This document shows positions 7,374-17,089 of a DNA stretch of 64,000 bases, in pieces. Position 1 is the stretch's first letter; each line of letters begins with the position of its first letter. Source of the DNA: Methylobacterium terrae (GTDB lineage: Bacteria; Pseudomonadota; Alphaproteobacteria; Rhizobiales; Beijerinckiaceae); NCBI RefSeq assembly GCF_003173755.1, contig NZ_CP029553.1:4964001-5028000 (forward strand). Reading direction: 5' to 3'. Under the pieces are notes generated by a model that ran no database searches, had not been told where the DNA came from, and saw only the letters and a list, made by a program, of their open reading frames with translations. The position numbers were made by a program, and so were the translations under genes.

Positions 7374-10037
7374 TCACCGGGCCGTCGCGATGCCGTCCGC
7401 CGTCGTGGTGGTGCTGAGGTTCTGGCGGAAATTCGCCTCGCCGAGGGTGCGCAGCTCGATCCGCAGCAGGAAGGTGCGGTTGCGCTCGCGCAGGCCCGAC
7501 GCCGTCTCGATCGGCGACGACAGGTAGTTGAGCGAGATCGTCGTGCACTCGTCGCGGTAGCCGAAGCCGAGGCCCGACGACGAGACGTAGAACTTGTCGG
7601 CCCGGTCGTAGGTCGGCGCGGTGCCGACCGGGTTGAGGAAGTAGGCCTGGGCCGCCGAGGCGTAGAACTCGCGCACCTGGAGATAGTGCGAGAGATCGAA
7701 CAGCACCGAGCCGGTGACGAACCAGTTCGGCGTGATGTTGTAGAGCGCCGAGGCCTGCAGGCCCTCGCGGCGGCGGTCGAAGCCGAGCTCGGGCTGCGCC
7801 TCGTAGCGGGCGTAGATCAGCGAGGTCTCGAGCGGCAGGAAGGGTGCGAACTTCGCCGTGATGCCGCTCTCGAGGCGCTTCAGCGCGAAGGTGGCGTTGT
7901 CGAACCGGGCCCGGGTGATGAAGCTGATGTTCTGGTTCGGCGAGACCTGGAAGCGCGAGACGAAATCGGAGCGGGTGGTCTCCAGGCCGGAATCGCGGCC
8001 GACATTGGCGATGTCGCCGCGCCGGAACGAGTTGACGCCGCCGAGCGCGATCGACTCGCCGAACATCGCGTTCATGTAGAAGCCGTTGCGGCCGGTGATC
8101 GAGTACTCGGCGCCGAGATTGGCGCGCACGCCGCCCTCGACCCGGTCGTAGCCGGAGAACTTGTCCCACTCGAACAGCGACGTGTCGTCGAAGACGAGGC
8201 TCTGGGCGTCCTCGTTCGGCAGGCGGCCGATGCGGGTCTCGCTCGGCCGCGCGATCACCTGGGCGATCGGCGAGACGGTATGGATGCCGAGCGGCCCCAT
8301 ATCGGCGACGAAGGGGTAGCGGTACTCGAGGCCGACCGCCGGCATCACCCGGCCGGAGAAGTTCGACTCCGGCGAGAACAGGTTGGTGACCTCGTTGTTC
8401 TGGTAGCCGGTCGTGCTCGGGTTCACGAAGAACGCGTCGCCGCGCAGGTACGCGAAGGGCTGCCAGCGCTGGCCGAACTCGTCCGTGAAGGTGCGCCGCC
8501 ACGACACCTGGGCGGTGGCCCGGGTGGTGTCGCCCGCGAGCCCGCTCACCAGGCATTGCCCGCGCTCGAACACCGAGCAGGTGCTGTAGAGCGGGAAGGT
8601 GATGCCGTTGACGCTCGGGCTGAGCAGGTAGGTCCCGGTGCGCGGGATCTGGGTGTACTGCGTCGCGTCCCGGGTCAGGTGCTGGAAGTTGGCCTGGAAC
8701 CGCACCTCGCCGCCGATCGGGTCGGGCCCGTCGCGGCGCTTGTCGTAGTCGATCACCGGGGCGACGATCGGCTGCTGCTTCTGCCAGTCGAAGGTCGACA
8801 GGCCCTTGAAGTAGTAGCCCCGCGCCTCGAACCACGAGCGGTCGCCCTGACCGATCAGGAAGGCGGTGGACACCGCCTCGCGGAAGTAATCCGTGGTGAT
8901 CGACTGGTTGCGGATGCGGTAGTTGTCGAGGAACCACTTGTCGGTGACGCCGACCACGTCCCAGCCGGCGCGCCAGTTCTGGGCGAGGTAGAATTGTCCC
9001 GCCGATTCGATCGAGCCGCGGAAGTCGCGGTCGCCCGAGCCGAGCGGCCCGGGCAGGAAGGCGCTCGGGGTCGACTGGAAGATGCCGCTGACCCGGATGT
9101 TGTAGAAGCCGTTGGCGAGGCGCTGGCGCCACTCGGCCTGGCCGAGCACGCCCTGCTTCGACAGGAAGGTCGGCTCGACGGTGAGGTCGTAATCGGGCGC
9201 GATGTTCCAGAAGAACGGCGTGCCGATGCCGTAGCCGAGCACGTTCGAAGACACGAAGTGCGGCGCCAGGAAGCCGGTGTCGCGCCGCACCGTCGGGTCG
9301 GGCGAGTAGAAGTAGGGCAGGTAGGCGACCGGGATGCCGGCCACTTCGAGGTAAGAATCCTCGTAGTAGATCCGGCGCTCCTCGTTGTTGTGGATGATCC
9401 GCGCCGCCTTGACCTGCCACAGGGGCGGCCGCTCAGGATGGTCCTTGCACGGCTCGCAGGCCGTGTAGGTGCCGTACTCGAAGGTCGTGGTCTGGCCCTC
9501 GACGCGCTCCGCCCGCGGGGCGGAGAACCGCACCCGGGCCGGGCGGCCGCGCTGCTCGATGGTCTGCTGGATGCGCAGCGAATCGATGAAGCCGGACTTG
9601 AAGTCGTCGGTCAGCTCCATCCGGTCGCCGGTGACCACCGCGCCGGTCTCGTCGGTGAGGCGGACGTTGCCTTCCGCGAAGACCCGGCCGGTGTTGCGGT
9701 CGTAGCGCACGCGGTCGGCCAGCAGGGTGCGCGGGCCGTAATGCAGCTCGGCATTGCCGACCGCCGAGACCGTGTTGCGGTCGTTGTCGTAGACGAGCTC
9801 CTTGGCCTCGACGAGCAGCCGCTCGCCGCTGCCCTTCGCCGCGTTCCGGGCCGAGCCGGCCGCGAGGCGGTCGTTGAGCGTCCCTTGCGCGCGCGCAAGG
9901 TCGCTCGCGCCCACCGTGACGGCGGCGGCCAAGAGAACCGTCAGGGATCCCGTGACCGCGGCATCCGCGGCCTTACGCACGACTCGACCCATCCCCGCAC
10001 CCGCTATGCCCGAACCCTGTCTCCGGAGGTTGGGCAT
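7374..10037 (-). CDS. lptD: LPS-assembly outer-membrane protein LptD
   Basis: An 887-residue protein that with LptE inserts lipopolysaccharide into the outer leaflet of the outer membrane. It has an N-terminal signal sequence ending near AQG, a periplasmic OstA/LptA-like beta-jellyroll (about 70-200), and a long C-terminal beta-barrel rich in alternating aromatic strands. A short TACEPCKDH segment supplies two cysteines near the jellyroll-barrel junction. The ATG abuts the lptG stop codon exactly, with a GGAGGA ribosome site inside the end of lptG, so that start is preferred over a second Met 15 codons later. It is the third gene of the lptF-lptG-lptD-pdxA-rsmA operon. Confidence 0.95.
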   Translation of the reverse strand: MPNLRRQGSGIAGAGMGRVVRKAADAAVTGSLTVLLAAAVTVGASDLARAQGTLNDRLAAGSARNAAKGSGERLLVEAKELVYDNDRNTVSAVGNAELHYGPRTLLADRVRYDRNTGRVFAEGNVRLTDETGAVVTGDRMELTDDFKSGFIDSLRIQQTIEQRGRPARVRFSAPRAERVEGQTTTFEYGTYTACEPCKDHPERPPLWQVKAARIIHNNEERRIYYEDSYLEVAGIPVAYLPYFYSPDPTVRRDTGFLAPHFVSSNVLGYGIGTPFFWNIAPDYDLTVEPTFLSKQGVLGQAEWRQRLANGFYNIRVSGIFQSTPSAFLPGPLGSGDRDFRGSIESAGQFYLAQNWRAGWDVVGVTDKWFLDNYRIRNQSITTDYFREAVSTAFLIGQGDRSWFEARGYYFKGLSTFDWQKQQPIVAPVIDYDKRRDGPDPIGGEVRFQANFQHLTRDATQYTQIPRTGTYLLSPSVNGITFPLYSTCSVFERGQCLVSGLAGDTTRATAQVSWRRTFTDEFGQRWQPFAYLRGDAFFVNPSTTGYQNNEVTNLFSPESNFSGRVMPAVGLEYRYPFVADMGPLGIHTVSPIAQVIARPSETRIGRLPNEDAQSLVFDDTSLFEWDKFSGYDRVEGGVRANLGAEYSITGRNGFYMNAMFGESIALGGVNSFRRGDIANVGRDSGLETTRSDFVSRFQVSPNQNISFITRARFDNATFALKRLESGITAKFAPFLPLETSLIYARYEAQPELGFDRRREGLQASALYNITPNWFVTGSVLFDLSHYLQVREFYASAAQAYFLNPVGTAPTYDRADKFYVSSSGLGFGYRDECTTISLNYLSSPIETASGLRERNRTFLLRIELRTLGEANFRQNLSTTTTADGIATAR

Positions 10038-11126
10038 TCAGCCGTCCTCCAGGTGCAGAAGCGCGAGCGTTCCGAGAAGACTCCCTACCACGGCCGGGAA
10101 CCACGCCGCCACCGGCGCCGCGACCAATCCAGAGGCTCCTAGGCCCTCCATCACCTGCCGCGCCACGTAGAGGACGAAGCCCGCCGCGACGCCGCCCAGC
10201 ACCATCTTGCCGATGCCACCAAAGCGGAAGAACCTTAATGAAACCGATGCCGCCACCAGCACCATCGCCAGGAACAGCACCGGGCGGGCCATCAGCACGT
10301 CGTACTGCAGGCGGTAACGCGTGGCGTCGAGTCCCGCCCGCTCGGTCCGGGCGATCGTCTGGTTGAGTTGCCAGAAAGGCACGGATTCCGGCGGGGTGAA
10401 GCGCTGGCGCACCTGCGAGGGGTCGAGCGTCGAGGCGATCAGGTAGGTGTCGTAGCTCTGCGGCTCCTGATCGAGCCCCTGGACGCGCACGTCCTGCAGC
10501 TCCCAGTAGCCGTCGTGCAGGATGGCCCGGGCCGCCTGCATCTGCTGGCTGAAGGCGCCGGCCTCGTCGAAGGTGAAGACCGCGACGCCGGCGAGCGTGG
10601 TGGTGCCCTCGATCGCGGTCTCGGCCCGGATGATCGCCTGGCCGTCGAGGCTGCGCTGGCGGATCCACAGGTCCTTGCCGGAGCCCGCCTTCGAGGAGCG
10701 GGCGAAGATCTTGGCCTCGATCTCGGTCGAGCGCTGCTTCAGCTCGGCCGAGACCGGGTTGTAGACCCCGACCGTGAAGGCGCCGATGCCGAGCGCCACG
10801 AGCGCGCCGGGCTGGAGGAACTGCCAGGCCGAGATGCCGGCGGCCCGCGCCACCACCAGCTCGAGCTTGCGGCTGAGCTGGAGGAGCGCCGCCATGGCGC
10901 CGAACAGGATCGCGAAGGGCAGGACCTGCTCGGCCACCGCCGGGGTGCGGAAGAGGGCGAGCCGCGCCATCACGGCGGCCGAGGCGCCCTCGGCGTCGCC
11001 GGCACGCCGCATCAGCTCGACGAAGTCGAGGGTGTAGACGAGGGCGAAGACCGTGAGGAAGACCCCCAGGATCATGCGCAGGAAGCGCGCCGCCAGGTAG
11101 CGGCCGAGGGTGACGCCGATCAGCAT
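10038..11126 (-). CDS. lptG: LPS export ABC transporter permease LptG
   Basis: A 362-residue inner-membrane permease with about six predicted transmembrane helices and a large periplasmic beta-jellyroll between helices 3 and 4 (about 130-265). With LptF and the ATPase LptB2 it extracts LPS from the inner membrane and passes it to LptC-LptA. The N-terminal GRYLAARFLRMILG and the C-terminal FRFGGIGKMVLGG segments are typical of YjgP/YjgQ-family permeases. It starts 4 nt after lptF and ends directly at lptD. lptB and lptC are not in the window. Confidence 0.95.
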   Translation of the reverse strand: MLIGVTLGRYLAARFLRMILGVFLTVFALVYTLDFVELMRRAGDAEGASAAVMARLALFRTPAVAEQVLPFAILFGAMAALLQLSRKLELVVARAAGISAWQFLQPGALVALGIGAFTVGVYNPVSAELKQRSTEIEAKIFARSSKAGSGKDLWIRQRSLDGQAIIRAETAIEGTTTLAGVAVFTFDEAGAFSQQMQAARAILHDGYWELQDVRVQGLDQEPQSYDTYLIASTLDPSQVRQRFTPPESVPFWQLNQTIARTERAGLDATRYRLQYDVLMARPVLFLAMVLVAASVSLRFFRFGGIGKMVLGGVAAGFVLYVARQVMEGLGASGLVAAPVAAWFPAVVGSLLGTLALLHLEDG

Positions 11127-11130
11127 GGCC

Positions 11131-12303
11131 TCAACCCGCCCGCATCCGCATGCCCCGGACCGGCAGCGCCCCCGAGAGGCGGCGCAGCCGGACCGCGACG
11201 GCGGCGTTGAAGGCCCGCACCCGGTTGCCCTGGTAGGCGACGAGGAGCGAGAGCGCGATCGCGATGAGCGGCGCGGCGTAGACCGCCGTGACGGCGGCCT
11301 GGCTGCGCACCGCCGCGCTCGAGGCGGCGAAGCCCGCGATGCGCAGGGCGACCACGGCGGCGATCGCGCCCGCGACCGCGAGCCCGCGGCCCTGCCGGGT
11401 GGTGCGGGGGTCGCCGAGCGCCGCGAAGGCGATCAGCCCGAGCGCCAGGGGATAGAGCCAGGAGGAGAGCCGGTCGTGCAGCTCGGCCCGGAAGCGGCCC
11501 TTGGTCAGCTTGTAGTAGGTCTCGTTGGCGTCCGGGAACATGAGCTGCACCGTCGAGCGCTCGCGCGGCTTGTAGATCGTGTCGGCGTCCGGCGGGGTGA
11601 AGGCCGCCAGATCCACGGCGTAGCGCTGGAAGGTGATGATCGACGAGTCGCGGCTGCCGGGCTGCTGGCGGTTGATGCTGCCCTTCTCGAGCACGAGGTA
11701 GGTCTGCCCGTCGAGGTCCACCGCCTGGCCGCGCTCGGCGAGGTAGACCACCGTCTTCCCGGCCTCGCGCCGGTCCTGCATGAAGATGCCGAGCAGCGCC
11801 CCGTTCGGCGCCCGCTCGCGGAAGTGGAAGGTGATGCCGCTGTCCAGCGTCGTGAACTGCCCCTCCTTGACCACGTTGGCGATGAAGTCGCCGCGCACGC
11901 GGGTGAGCACGTCGCGCAGCTCCTGGAAGCTCGACGGCATCACCTGGATGGTCAGGAAGCCGATCGCCGCGCTGACGACGAGGGCCAGCGTCAGGAACGG
12001 CCGCATCAGGTGGCGCGGCGACATGCCGGCCGCGCTCATCACGATCAGCTCGGAATCGCCGTTGAGCTTGTTCAACGCGTAGACCACCGCGATGAACAGC
12101 GCGACCGGCGCGATCACCGTGATGAGGGTCGGCAGCGACAGGCCGGTGATCAGGAAGAAGATCAGCAGCGTCTGGCCCTTGGCGGTGATCAGGTCCAGCT
12201 CGCGCAGGGCCTGCGTCACCCAGATCACGCCGGTGAGGCCGATCAGGCACGACAGGAACGCCCCGAGGGCGATGCGGAAGATGTATCGCTCGATCTGCTT
12301 CAT
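11131..12303 (-). CDS. lptF: LPS export ABC transporter permease LptF
   Basis: A 390-residue YjgP/YjgQ-family permease, partner of LptG. It opens with MKQIERYIFRIALGAF, has three N-terminal transmembrane helices, a periplasmic jellyroll (about 130-280) and three C-terminal helices. Segment ALNKLNGDSELIVMSAAG matches the coupling-helix region that contacts LptB. The ATG at 12303 was chosen over an in-frame upstream extension of low-complexity Gly/Arg sequence. It is the first gene of the operon and is divergent from pepA across 280 bp, the arrangement usual in many Proteobacteria. Confidence 0.95.
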   Translation of the reverse strand: MKQIERYIFRIALGAFLSCLIGLTGVIWVTQALRELDLITAKGQTLLIFFLITGLSLPTLITVIAPVALFIAVVYALNKLNGDSELIVMSAAGMSPRHLMRPFLTLALVVSAAIGFLTIQVMPSSFQELRDVLTRVRGDFIANVVKEGQFTTLDSGITFHFRERAPNGALLGIFMQDRREAGKTVVYLAERGQAVDLDGQTYLVLEKGSINRQQPGSRDSSIITFQRYAVDLAAFTPPDADTIYKPRERSTVQLMFPDANETYYKLTKGRFRAELHDRLSSWLYPLALGLIAFAALGDPRTTRQGRGLAVAGAIAAVVALRIAGFAASSAAVRSQAAVTAVYAAPLIAIALSLLVAYQGNRVRAFNAAVAVRLRRLSGALPVRGMRMRAG

Positions 12304-12472
12304 CGGCCGGCTGCGGTCGGGCCCCCTCCCGCTCCGATGCTGGTTAGGCGCCCCCCGCCGGCCGCACAAGCATCGGGGGCCCTCAAGCACGGCAAGTGCG
12401 GCCTTTTGCGGGCGGGCGCGCCCCGAGGGTCACAGGTCCTGGTCACGGATCGGGCCGGTCCGCCGGAGGTGG

Positions 12473-12522
12473 CCGGGTGCGCACCCGGTCGCGTTGCGCT
12501 CGAAGGCGTCCCACCGCTACAC
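12473..12522 (+). promoter_or_regulatory. Possible pepA control region: 16-bp palindrome plus weak promoter-like boxes
   Basis: In the lptF-pepA divergent gap, CCGGGTGCGCACCCGG (12473-12488) is a perfect 16-bp palindrome. Immediately downstream, TTGCGC (12494-12499) and CTACAC (12517-12522) are separated by 17 bp and resemble weak -35 and -10 boxes pointing to pepA. Assignment is by eye only, and such pairs arise easily by chance. Confidence 0.25.
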
Positions 12523-12583
12523 AGGACCGACGCGGCGCCCATCGTGAGACGCGCGATCCAAGGAACGGGACGAAAGCAACGCC

Positions 12584-14095
12584 ATGGCGGACGGCATCAG
12601 CATCGAGATCGAATCCCTCGCCGCGTCGGGGGCGCTGCCCAAGCCCGGCGGCGACCTCGTGCTGTTCGTCGGCGAGGACCTCGCCTTGTCGCCGCGGGCG
12701 GCCGAGATCGCCGGGCCCGGCGCGGCCGAACTCGTGGCGCGCGCCGCCGGCGTCGAGCGCTTCAAGGGCAAGGCCTCGAGCGCCCTCGTGATCACCGCCC
12801 CGGCCGGCCTCTCCGTCGAGCGCCTGGTGGTGATCGGCACCGGCTCCGACGACGCGGCCTCCCGCGACTGGGCGACGCTCGGCGGCTTCGTCGCCGGCAA
12901 GCTCGGCAGCCGGTCGGCGACCGTGGTCCTCGAATGGCCCGGCACCGCGCCGGGCTCCGACGAGGTCGCGGCCTTCTCGCTGGGTGCGCGGCTTCGCGCC
13001 TACAAGTTCGACCGCTACAAGAGCAAGAAGTCGCCCGAGGGCGAGGAGAACGGCGGGAGCGGGCGCCTGACCCTGCTGGTGCCCGAGAATGCCGGCCTGA
13101 AGAAGGCGCTTCGCGGCGCCGAGGGGCTGGCCGAGGGCGTGATCCTCGCCCGCGAGCTCGTCAACGAGCCGCCGAACGTCCTCGATCCGGAGGAGTTCGC
13201 CCGCCGCGCCGCGGCCCTCGAGAAGCTCGGCGTCGAGATCGAGATCCTCGACGAGAAGGACATGAAGAAGCTCGGCATGCGGGCGCTGCTTGCCGTCGCG
13301 CAGGGCTCGGCCAAGGAGGCCCGGGTCGTCGTCATGCGCTGGAACGGCGCCGAGGACGCCTCCGAGGCGCCGGTGGCCTTCATCGGCAAGGGCGTGACCT
13401 TCGATTCCGGCGGCGTCTCCATCAAGGGGAGCGGCGGCATGGAGGACATGAAGGGCGACATGGCGGGCGCCGCCTGCGTGGTCGGCCTGATGCACGCGCT
13501 GGCGAGCCGCAAGGCCAGGGTGAACGCGCTCGGCGCCATCGGCCTCGTCGAGAACATGCCCGACGGCAAGGCCCAGCGCCCCGGCGACATCGTGACATCC
13601 CTGTCGGGCCAGACGATCGAGATCATCAACACCGACGCGGAGGGCCGCCTCGTGCTCGCCGACGTGCTCTGGCACGTGCAGCAGACCTACAAGCCCCGCT
13701 TCATGATCGACCTCGCGACCCTGACGGGCGCGATCCTGGTGGCGCTCGGCCAGGAATTCGCCGGCATGTTCTCGAACAACGACGAACTCGCCGGGCGCCT
13801 CTCGGCGGCGGGCGAGGCCACCGGCGAGAAGGTCTGGCGCATGCCGCTGGCGCCGGGCTTCGACAAGCTGATCGAGTCGAAGTTCGCCGACATGAAGAAC
13901 ACCGGCGGCCGCCACGGCGGCTCGGCGACGGCGGCGCAGTTCCTGAAGCGCTACGTCAACGACGTGCCGTGGATCCACCTCGACATCGCCGGGGTGGGCA
14001 TGGGCTCGCCGGCGACGGAGACCAACCGCTCCTGGGGCTCGGGCTGGGGCGTGCGCCTCCTCGACCGGCTCGTGCGCGACCACTACGAGGCGTGA
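12584..14095 (+). CDS. pepA: Leucyl aminopeptidase PepA (M17)
   Basis: A 503-residue cytosolic dizinc aminopeptidase. The C-terminal catalytic domain carries [14 protein letters not shown] with the first metal-binding Lys/Asp, [10 protein letters not shown], and the family signature [12 protein letters not shown], which supplies Asp and Glu ligands plus the catalytic Arg. PepA removes N-terminal residues from peptides and in some bacteria also binds DNA. It starts at ATG 12584 after an AAGGAACGGGACG region. Its stop overlaps the GTG start of the next membrane protein by 4 nt. In many Proteobacteria holC follows pepA; here that place is taken by an unrelated membrane protein. Confidence 0.96.
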   Translation: MADGISIEIESLAASGALPKPGGDLVLFVGEDLALSPRAAEIAGPGAAELVARAAGVERFKGKASSALVITAPAGLSVERLVVIGTGSDDAASRDWATLGGFVAGKLGSRSATVVLEWPGTAPGSDEVAAFSLGARLRAYKFDRYKSKKSPEGEENGGSGRLTLLVPENAGLKKALRGAEGLAEGVILARELVNEPPNVLDPEEFARRAAALEKLGVEIEILDEKDMKKLGMRALLAVAQGSAKEARVVVMRWNGAEDASEAPVAFIGKGVTFDSGGVSIKGSGGMEDMKGDMAGAACVVGLMHALASRKARVNALGAIGLVENMPDGKAQRPGDIVTSLSGQTIEIINTDAEGRLVLADVLWHVQQTYKPRFMIDLATLTGAILVALGQEFAGMFSNNDELAGRLSAAGEATGEKVWRMPLAPGFDKLIESKFADMKNTGGRHGGSATAAQFLKRYVNDVPWIHLDIAGVGMGSPATETNRSWGSGWGVRLLDRLVRDHYEA

Positions 14096-14814
14096 GCGCC
14101 GCCGCCGGCGCCCTCGCGGGCGCCGCTCCGACGATCCCGGCCCGCCGGTCCGGGTGGCTCGCCGCCCTCGCGCCCCTCGCGGCGGCGCTCGCCGCGGTGG
14201 CGCTCGCCGCCGCCGCCGGCACCACGCAAGCGACCCTCGACGCGGCGGGCCTCGGCCAGTGGGCCTACGGCTTCTTCGCCGAGCGCTACCCGTTGTTCTT
14301 CGCCGCCATCGCCTACGGGGTGGCGCGGGCGGCGCTCCTGCCCCTCGAAGCGCCGGGCTGGCGCGGCTGGCTCGGTGCGCTCCTCGGCCTCGCCCTGGTC
14401 CTCGCCCTGTCGCTGCACCCGACCTATGGCGGGCTCGTGCTGAGGGCCGGCTTCTCGGTCGGCGGCGTCGCCTTCCTGTCCGGCCAGACGATGACGGTGG
14501 CGCAGGGTCTCGGGGCGTGCGTGGCGGCCGTGGTCTTCGGGAGCGCCCTCGGGCTTCCCGCCCTCGCCGCCCGCGGCCTGCCGCGGCGGGGAACCCGGCG
14601 CCGCGCCCTCGTCCGCGGGCTCCTGCGCTTCGCCGCCCTCGCCTGGGCCCTCTTCGTGCTCGCGGCCGCGCGGGATCTCGGCCTCGCGGGCTTCCCGCGC
14701 CTGCCGCTCGGCGCCCAGGCGCCGCTCGCCCTCGGCCTCGCCCTCGCGGCGTTCCTGCCCCATGCCGTCCTGGGGCTTCGCAGCTCGGTTGAAACCGCCC
14801 CTGGGACTCGCTAA
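14092..14814 (+). CDS. Hypothetical multi-pass membrane protein coupled to pepA
   Basis: A 240-residue protein of unrecognised family, dominated by Ala and Leu, with about six hydrophobic segments (roughly 20-43, 60-80, 90-106, 120-155, 180-198 and 208-228) separated by short Arg-rich loops. The GTG start shares 4 nt with the pepA stop (GTGA), so it is probably translationally coupled, although pepA itself is soluble. No catalytic or transport motif was seen. The strong hydrophobic periodicity and the coupling argue that it is a real gene, but extreme GC bias makes long open frames common here. Confidence 0.6.
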   Translation: MSAAAGALAGAAPTIPARRSGWLAALAPLAAALAAVALAAAAGTTQATLDAAGLGQWAYGFFAERYPLFFAAIAYGVARAALLPLEAPGWRGWLGALLGLALVLALSLHPTYGGLVLRAGFSVGGVAFLSGQTMTVAQGLGACVAAVVFGSALGLPALAARGLPRRGTRRRALVRGLLRFAALAWALFVLAAARDLGLAGFPRLPLGAQAPLALGLALAAFLPHAVLGLRSSVETAPGTR

Positions 14815-14871
14815 CCCGAGGGGCAGCCGGAGGCCCACAAGAGGCGTCCGGCACCGGGGAGGACGGAGTTC

Positions 14872-16602
14872 ATGGGCCAGGAGTTCCTGGGCAAAGGGTC
14901 GAGCGCGATGGATCCGAACACCCCGCCGCGGCCCTGGCTCGCCGCCTATCCGGCCTCCGTCCCGGCCGAGATCGAGACGGACCGCCTCGGCACCCTGGTC
15001 GACCTGATCGAGACCGCCACGCGGCAATTCGCCGACCGCCCGGCGATCACCTGCTTCGGGGCCTCCCTGACCTTCGCGGACCTGCGGCGCGAAGGCGAGG
15101 CGATGGCGGCCTGGCTCCAGGGCGAGGGCATCGGCAAGGGCGACCGGGTCGCCCTGATGATGCCGAACGTGCCGGCCTTCCCGATCGCCCTCGTCGGCGT
15201 GCTGCTCGCCGGCGCCACGGTCGTCAACGTCAACCCGCTCTACACCCCGCGCGAACTCACCCACCAGCTGCGCGATGCCGGCGCCCGGGTGCTGGTGGTG
15301 CTGGAGAATTTCGGCCGCACGGTCGCCGAGGCGCTGCCCGAGCTGCCGGGCCTCGAGCGCGTCGTGGTGGCGGGCGCTGGCGACGGGCTCGGGCTGAAGG
15401 GCTCGCTCGTCACCCTGGCGGCGCGCCACCTCAAGAAGGCGGTGCCGGCCTTCGATCTGCCGGAGGCGCGGCGCACGGGCTTCAAGGCGGCGCTGGCGGC
15501 CGGGCGCAAGGCGACCTTCCGGCCGGTCGCGGTGTCTCCCGACGATCTCGCCTTCCTGCAATATACTGGCGGCACCACCGGCGTGTCGAAGGGGGCGATG
15601 CTCACGCACCGCAACGTCGCCGCCAATGTCGAGCAGAGCCGGGTGTGGTTCGGCATGCGCGACGACGAGGGCCCGGGCCGGGTGATGGTGACGGCGCTGC
15701 CGCTCTACCACATCTTCGCGCTGACCTGCTGCTTCTTCTTCATGCTGCGGCTCGGCGCCTGCTGTCTGCTGGTGCCGAACCCGCGCGACATCCCCGGTTT
15801 CGTCGCGCTGCTGCGCAAGAGCCGGTTCACCAACCTGTCGGGCGTCAACACGCTGTTCAACGCGCTGCTGAACCACCCCGACATCGGCAAGGTCGACTGG
15901 TCGCGGCTCGAACACGCCATCGCGGGCGGCATGGCGATGCAGGGGCCGGTGGCCAAGCGCTGGAAATCCGTCGCCGGCAAGCCGGTGATCGAGGGCTACG
16001 GTTTGTCCGAGACCTCGCCCGTGGTCTCGATCAACCCGCCGACCCTGCACGACTGGTCCGGTACCATCGGCTACCCGGTCTCCTCGACCGAGGTCTGCAT
16101 CCGCGACGCCGCCGGCACCACCCTGCCGGCGGGCCAGCCCGGCGAGCTCTGCGTGCGCGGGCCGCAGGTGATGGCCGGCTACTGGGGAAGGCCCGACGAG
16201 ACCGCCCGGGCGATGACCCCGGACGGCTTCTTCCGCACCGGCGACGTCGCGGTGATCGAGCCCGACGGGCAGGTCCGCATCGTCGACCGGATGAAGGACA
16301 TGATCCTGGTCTCCGGCTTCAACGTCTACCCGAACGAGGTCGAGGACGTGCTCGCCGCCCATCCGGGCGTGCTCGAGGTGGCGGTGGTGGGCGAGCCCGC
16401 GGCGGAGACCGGCGAGAGCGTGGTCGCCCACGTGGTGCGCCGCGATCCCGACCTCACCGCCGAGGCCCTGCGCGCCTACGCCCGGGAGGGCCTGACCGCC
16501 TACAAGGTGCCCCGCCGCTTCGTCTTCCGCGACAGCCTGCCGAAGACCAATGTCGGCAAGGTGCTGCGGCGGGCGCTGCGGGAGGGGGAGGCGGTGGGGT
16601 AG
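14872..16602 (+). CDS. fadD: Long-chain-fatty-acid--CoA ligase
   Basis: A 576-residue adenylate-forming enzyme activating fatty acids to acyl-CoA via acyl-AMP. The P-loop-like motif YTGGTTGVSKGAM is at about 235-247, followed by YGLSETSP, the hinge region with FFRTGDVAV and VDRMKDMILVSGFN, and a C-terminal lysine motif PKTNVGKVLRR. FadD-type ligases act peripherally at the inner membrane, feeding beta-oxidation or phospholipid synthesis. The ATG at 14872 has a GGGGAGGA site upstream; a second Met 12 codons later is an alternative. Whether medium- or long-chain acids are preferred cannot be read from sequence. Confidence 0.9.
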   Translation: MGQEFLGKGSSAMDPNTPPRPWLAAYPASVPAEIETDRLGTLVDLIETATRQFADRPAITCFGASLTFADLRREGEAMAAWLQGEGIGKGDRVALMMPNVPAFPIALVGVLLAGATVVNVNPLYTPRELTHQLRDAGARVLVVLENFGRTVAEALPELPGLERVVVAGAGDGLGLKGSLVTLAARHLKKAVPAFDLPEARRTGFKAALAAGRKATFRPVAVSPDDLAFLQYTGGTTGVSKGAMLTHRNVAANVEQSRVWFGMRDDEGPGRVMVTALPLYHIFALTCCFFFMLRLGACCLLVPNPRDIPGFVALLRKSRFTNLSGVNTLFNALLNHPDIGKVDWSRLEHAIAGGMAMQGPVAKRWKSVAGKPVIEGYGLSETSPVVSINPPTLHDWSGTIGYPVSSTEVCIRDAAGTTLPAGQPGELCVRGPQVMAGYWGRPDETARAMTPDGFFRTGDVAVIEPDGQVRIVDRMKDMILVSGFNVYPNEVEDVLAAHPGVLEVAVVGEPAAETGESVVAHVVRRDPDLTAEALRAYAREGLTAYKVPRRFVFRDSLPKTNVGKVLRRALREGEAVG

Positions 16603-16678
16603 CGCGCCGCCGCTCCGAAGCCTCGCCCCCCCTTCGTGCGGCGCTGTTCGAAAAAAGGAGAGGTGCGGGTTTCCCCCC

Positions 16679-16700
16679 CTCTCCCCGCCCGCGGGGAGAG
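16679..16700. repeat. Solitary copy of the 22-bp CTCTCCCC palindrome
   Basis: CTCTCCCCGC-CCGCGGGGAGAG forms a near-perfect 22-bp palindrome. The same palindrome bounds the long-hairpin elements at 22627, 22849 and 48417. It lies between the convergent ends of fadD and soxZ and could act there as a bidirectional mRNA end structure. Confidence 0.85.
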
Positions 16701-16764
16701 GAGAGACCCGCGCCCTCCTGCTCCCGGCACGGCTCCGTCGCCGAGGGGAGGGCTCGAGTCCGGT

Positions 16765-17085
16765 TCACCCCACGGTGATCCCCATCTCCTCCGTCTGCGA
16801 GAACCCGTTGTCGCCCGTCCAGGTGAAGCGCAGCGTCCCGGTCCTCGTCGCGACGGTGGTGAAGGTCAAGTAGGGGTTCGCCGCGCTCGCGGGCGACAGT
16901 TCGGCGCGGAACACCTCCTCGCCGTCGTAGGTGCAGACGAACTCGGTGATGATGTTGCGCGGAATCAGGCGGCCGTCCGGGCCGGGGCGGTAGCCGGTCT
17001 CCATCGGGTGCGAGATCAGGGTCTTGACCTCGATCACCGCACCGGGTTTCGCGGTCTTCGGCAGGTTGATGAGGGCGCGGGCCAC
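16765..17085 (-). CDS. soxZ: SoxZ sulfur-carrier chaperone/partner
   Basis: A 106-residue protein matching SoxZ, a small immunoglobulin-like beta-sandwich that pairs with SoxY in the periplasm and guides its sulfur-carrying C-terminal arm into partner enzymes. Recognisable segments are VIEVKTLISHPMETGYR, NIITEFVCTYDGEEVF and a C-terminal TFTWTGDNG-type strand (here RFTWTGDNGFS). It has no signal peptide, as is usual for SoxZ, which is exported with SoxY. The GTG start lies 4 nt after the soxY stop with a GAGGG ribosome site inside soxY. It is the last gene of a seven-gene operon. Confidence 0.9.
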   Translation of the reverse strand: MARALINLPKTAKPGAVIEVKTLISHPMETGYRPGPDGRLIPRNIITEFVCTYDGEEVFRAELSPASAANPYLTFTTVATRTGTLRFTWTGDNGFSQTEEMGITVG

Positions 17086-17089
17086 GGCG

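Noticed and set aside
6903-10142. Very long open frame antisense to lptD and lptG
   Set aside because: It is opposite clearly homologous genes, has repetitive Arg/Val/Glu composition typical of antisense GC-rich frames and no recognisable domain.
11110-14091. Long plus-strand frame through lptF and pepA up to the membrane protein
   Set aside because: Only the final part (from 14092) has real membrane-protein character; the earlier part is antisense to lptF and an alternative frame of pepA.
16620-16768. Small open frames between fadD and soxZ
   Set aside because: They translate the CTCTCCCC palindrome and have no protein-like composition or ribosome site.
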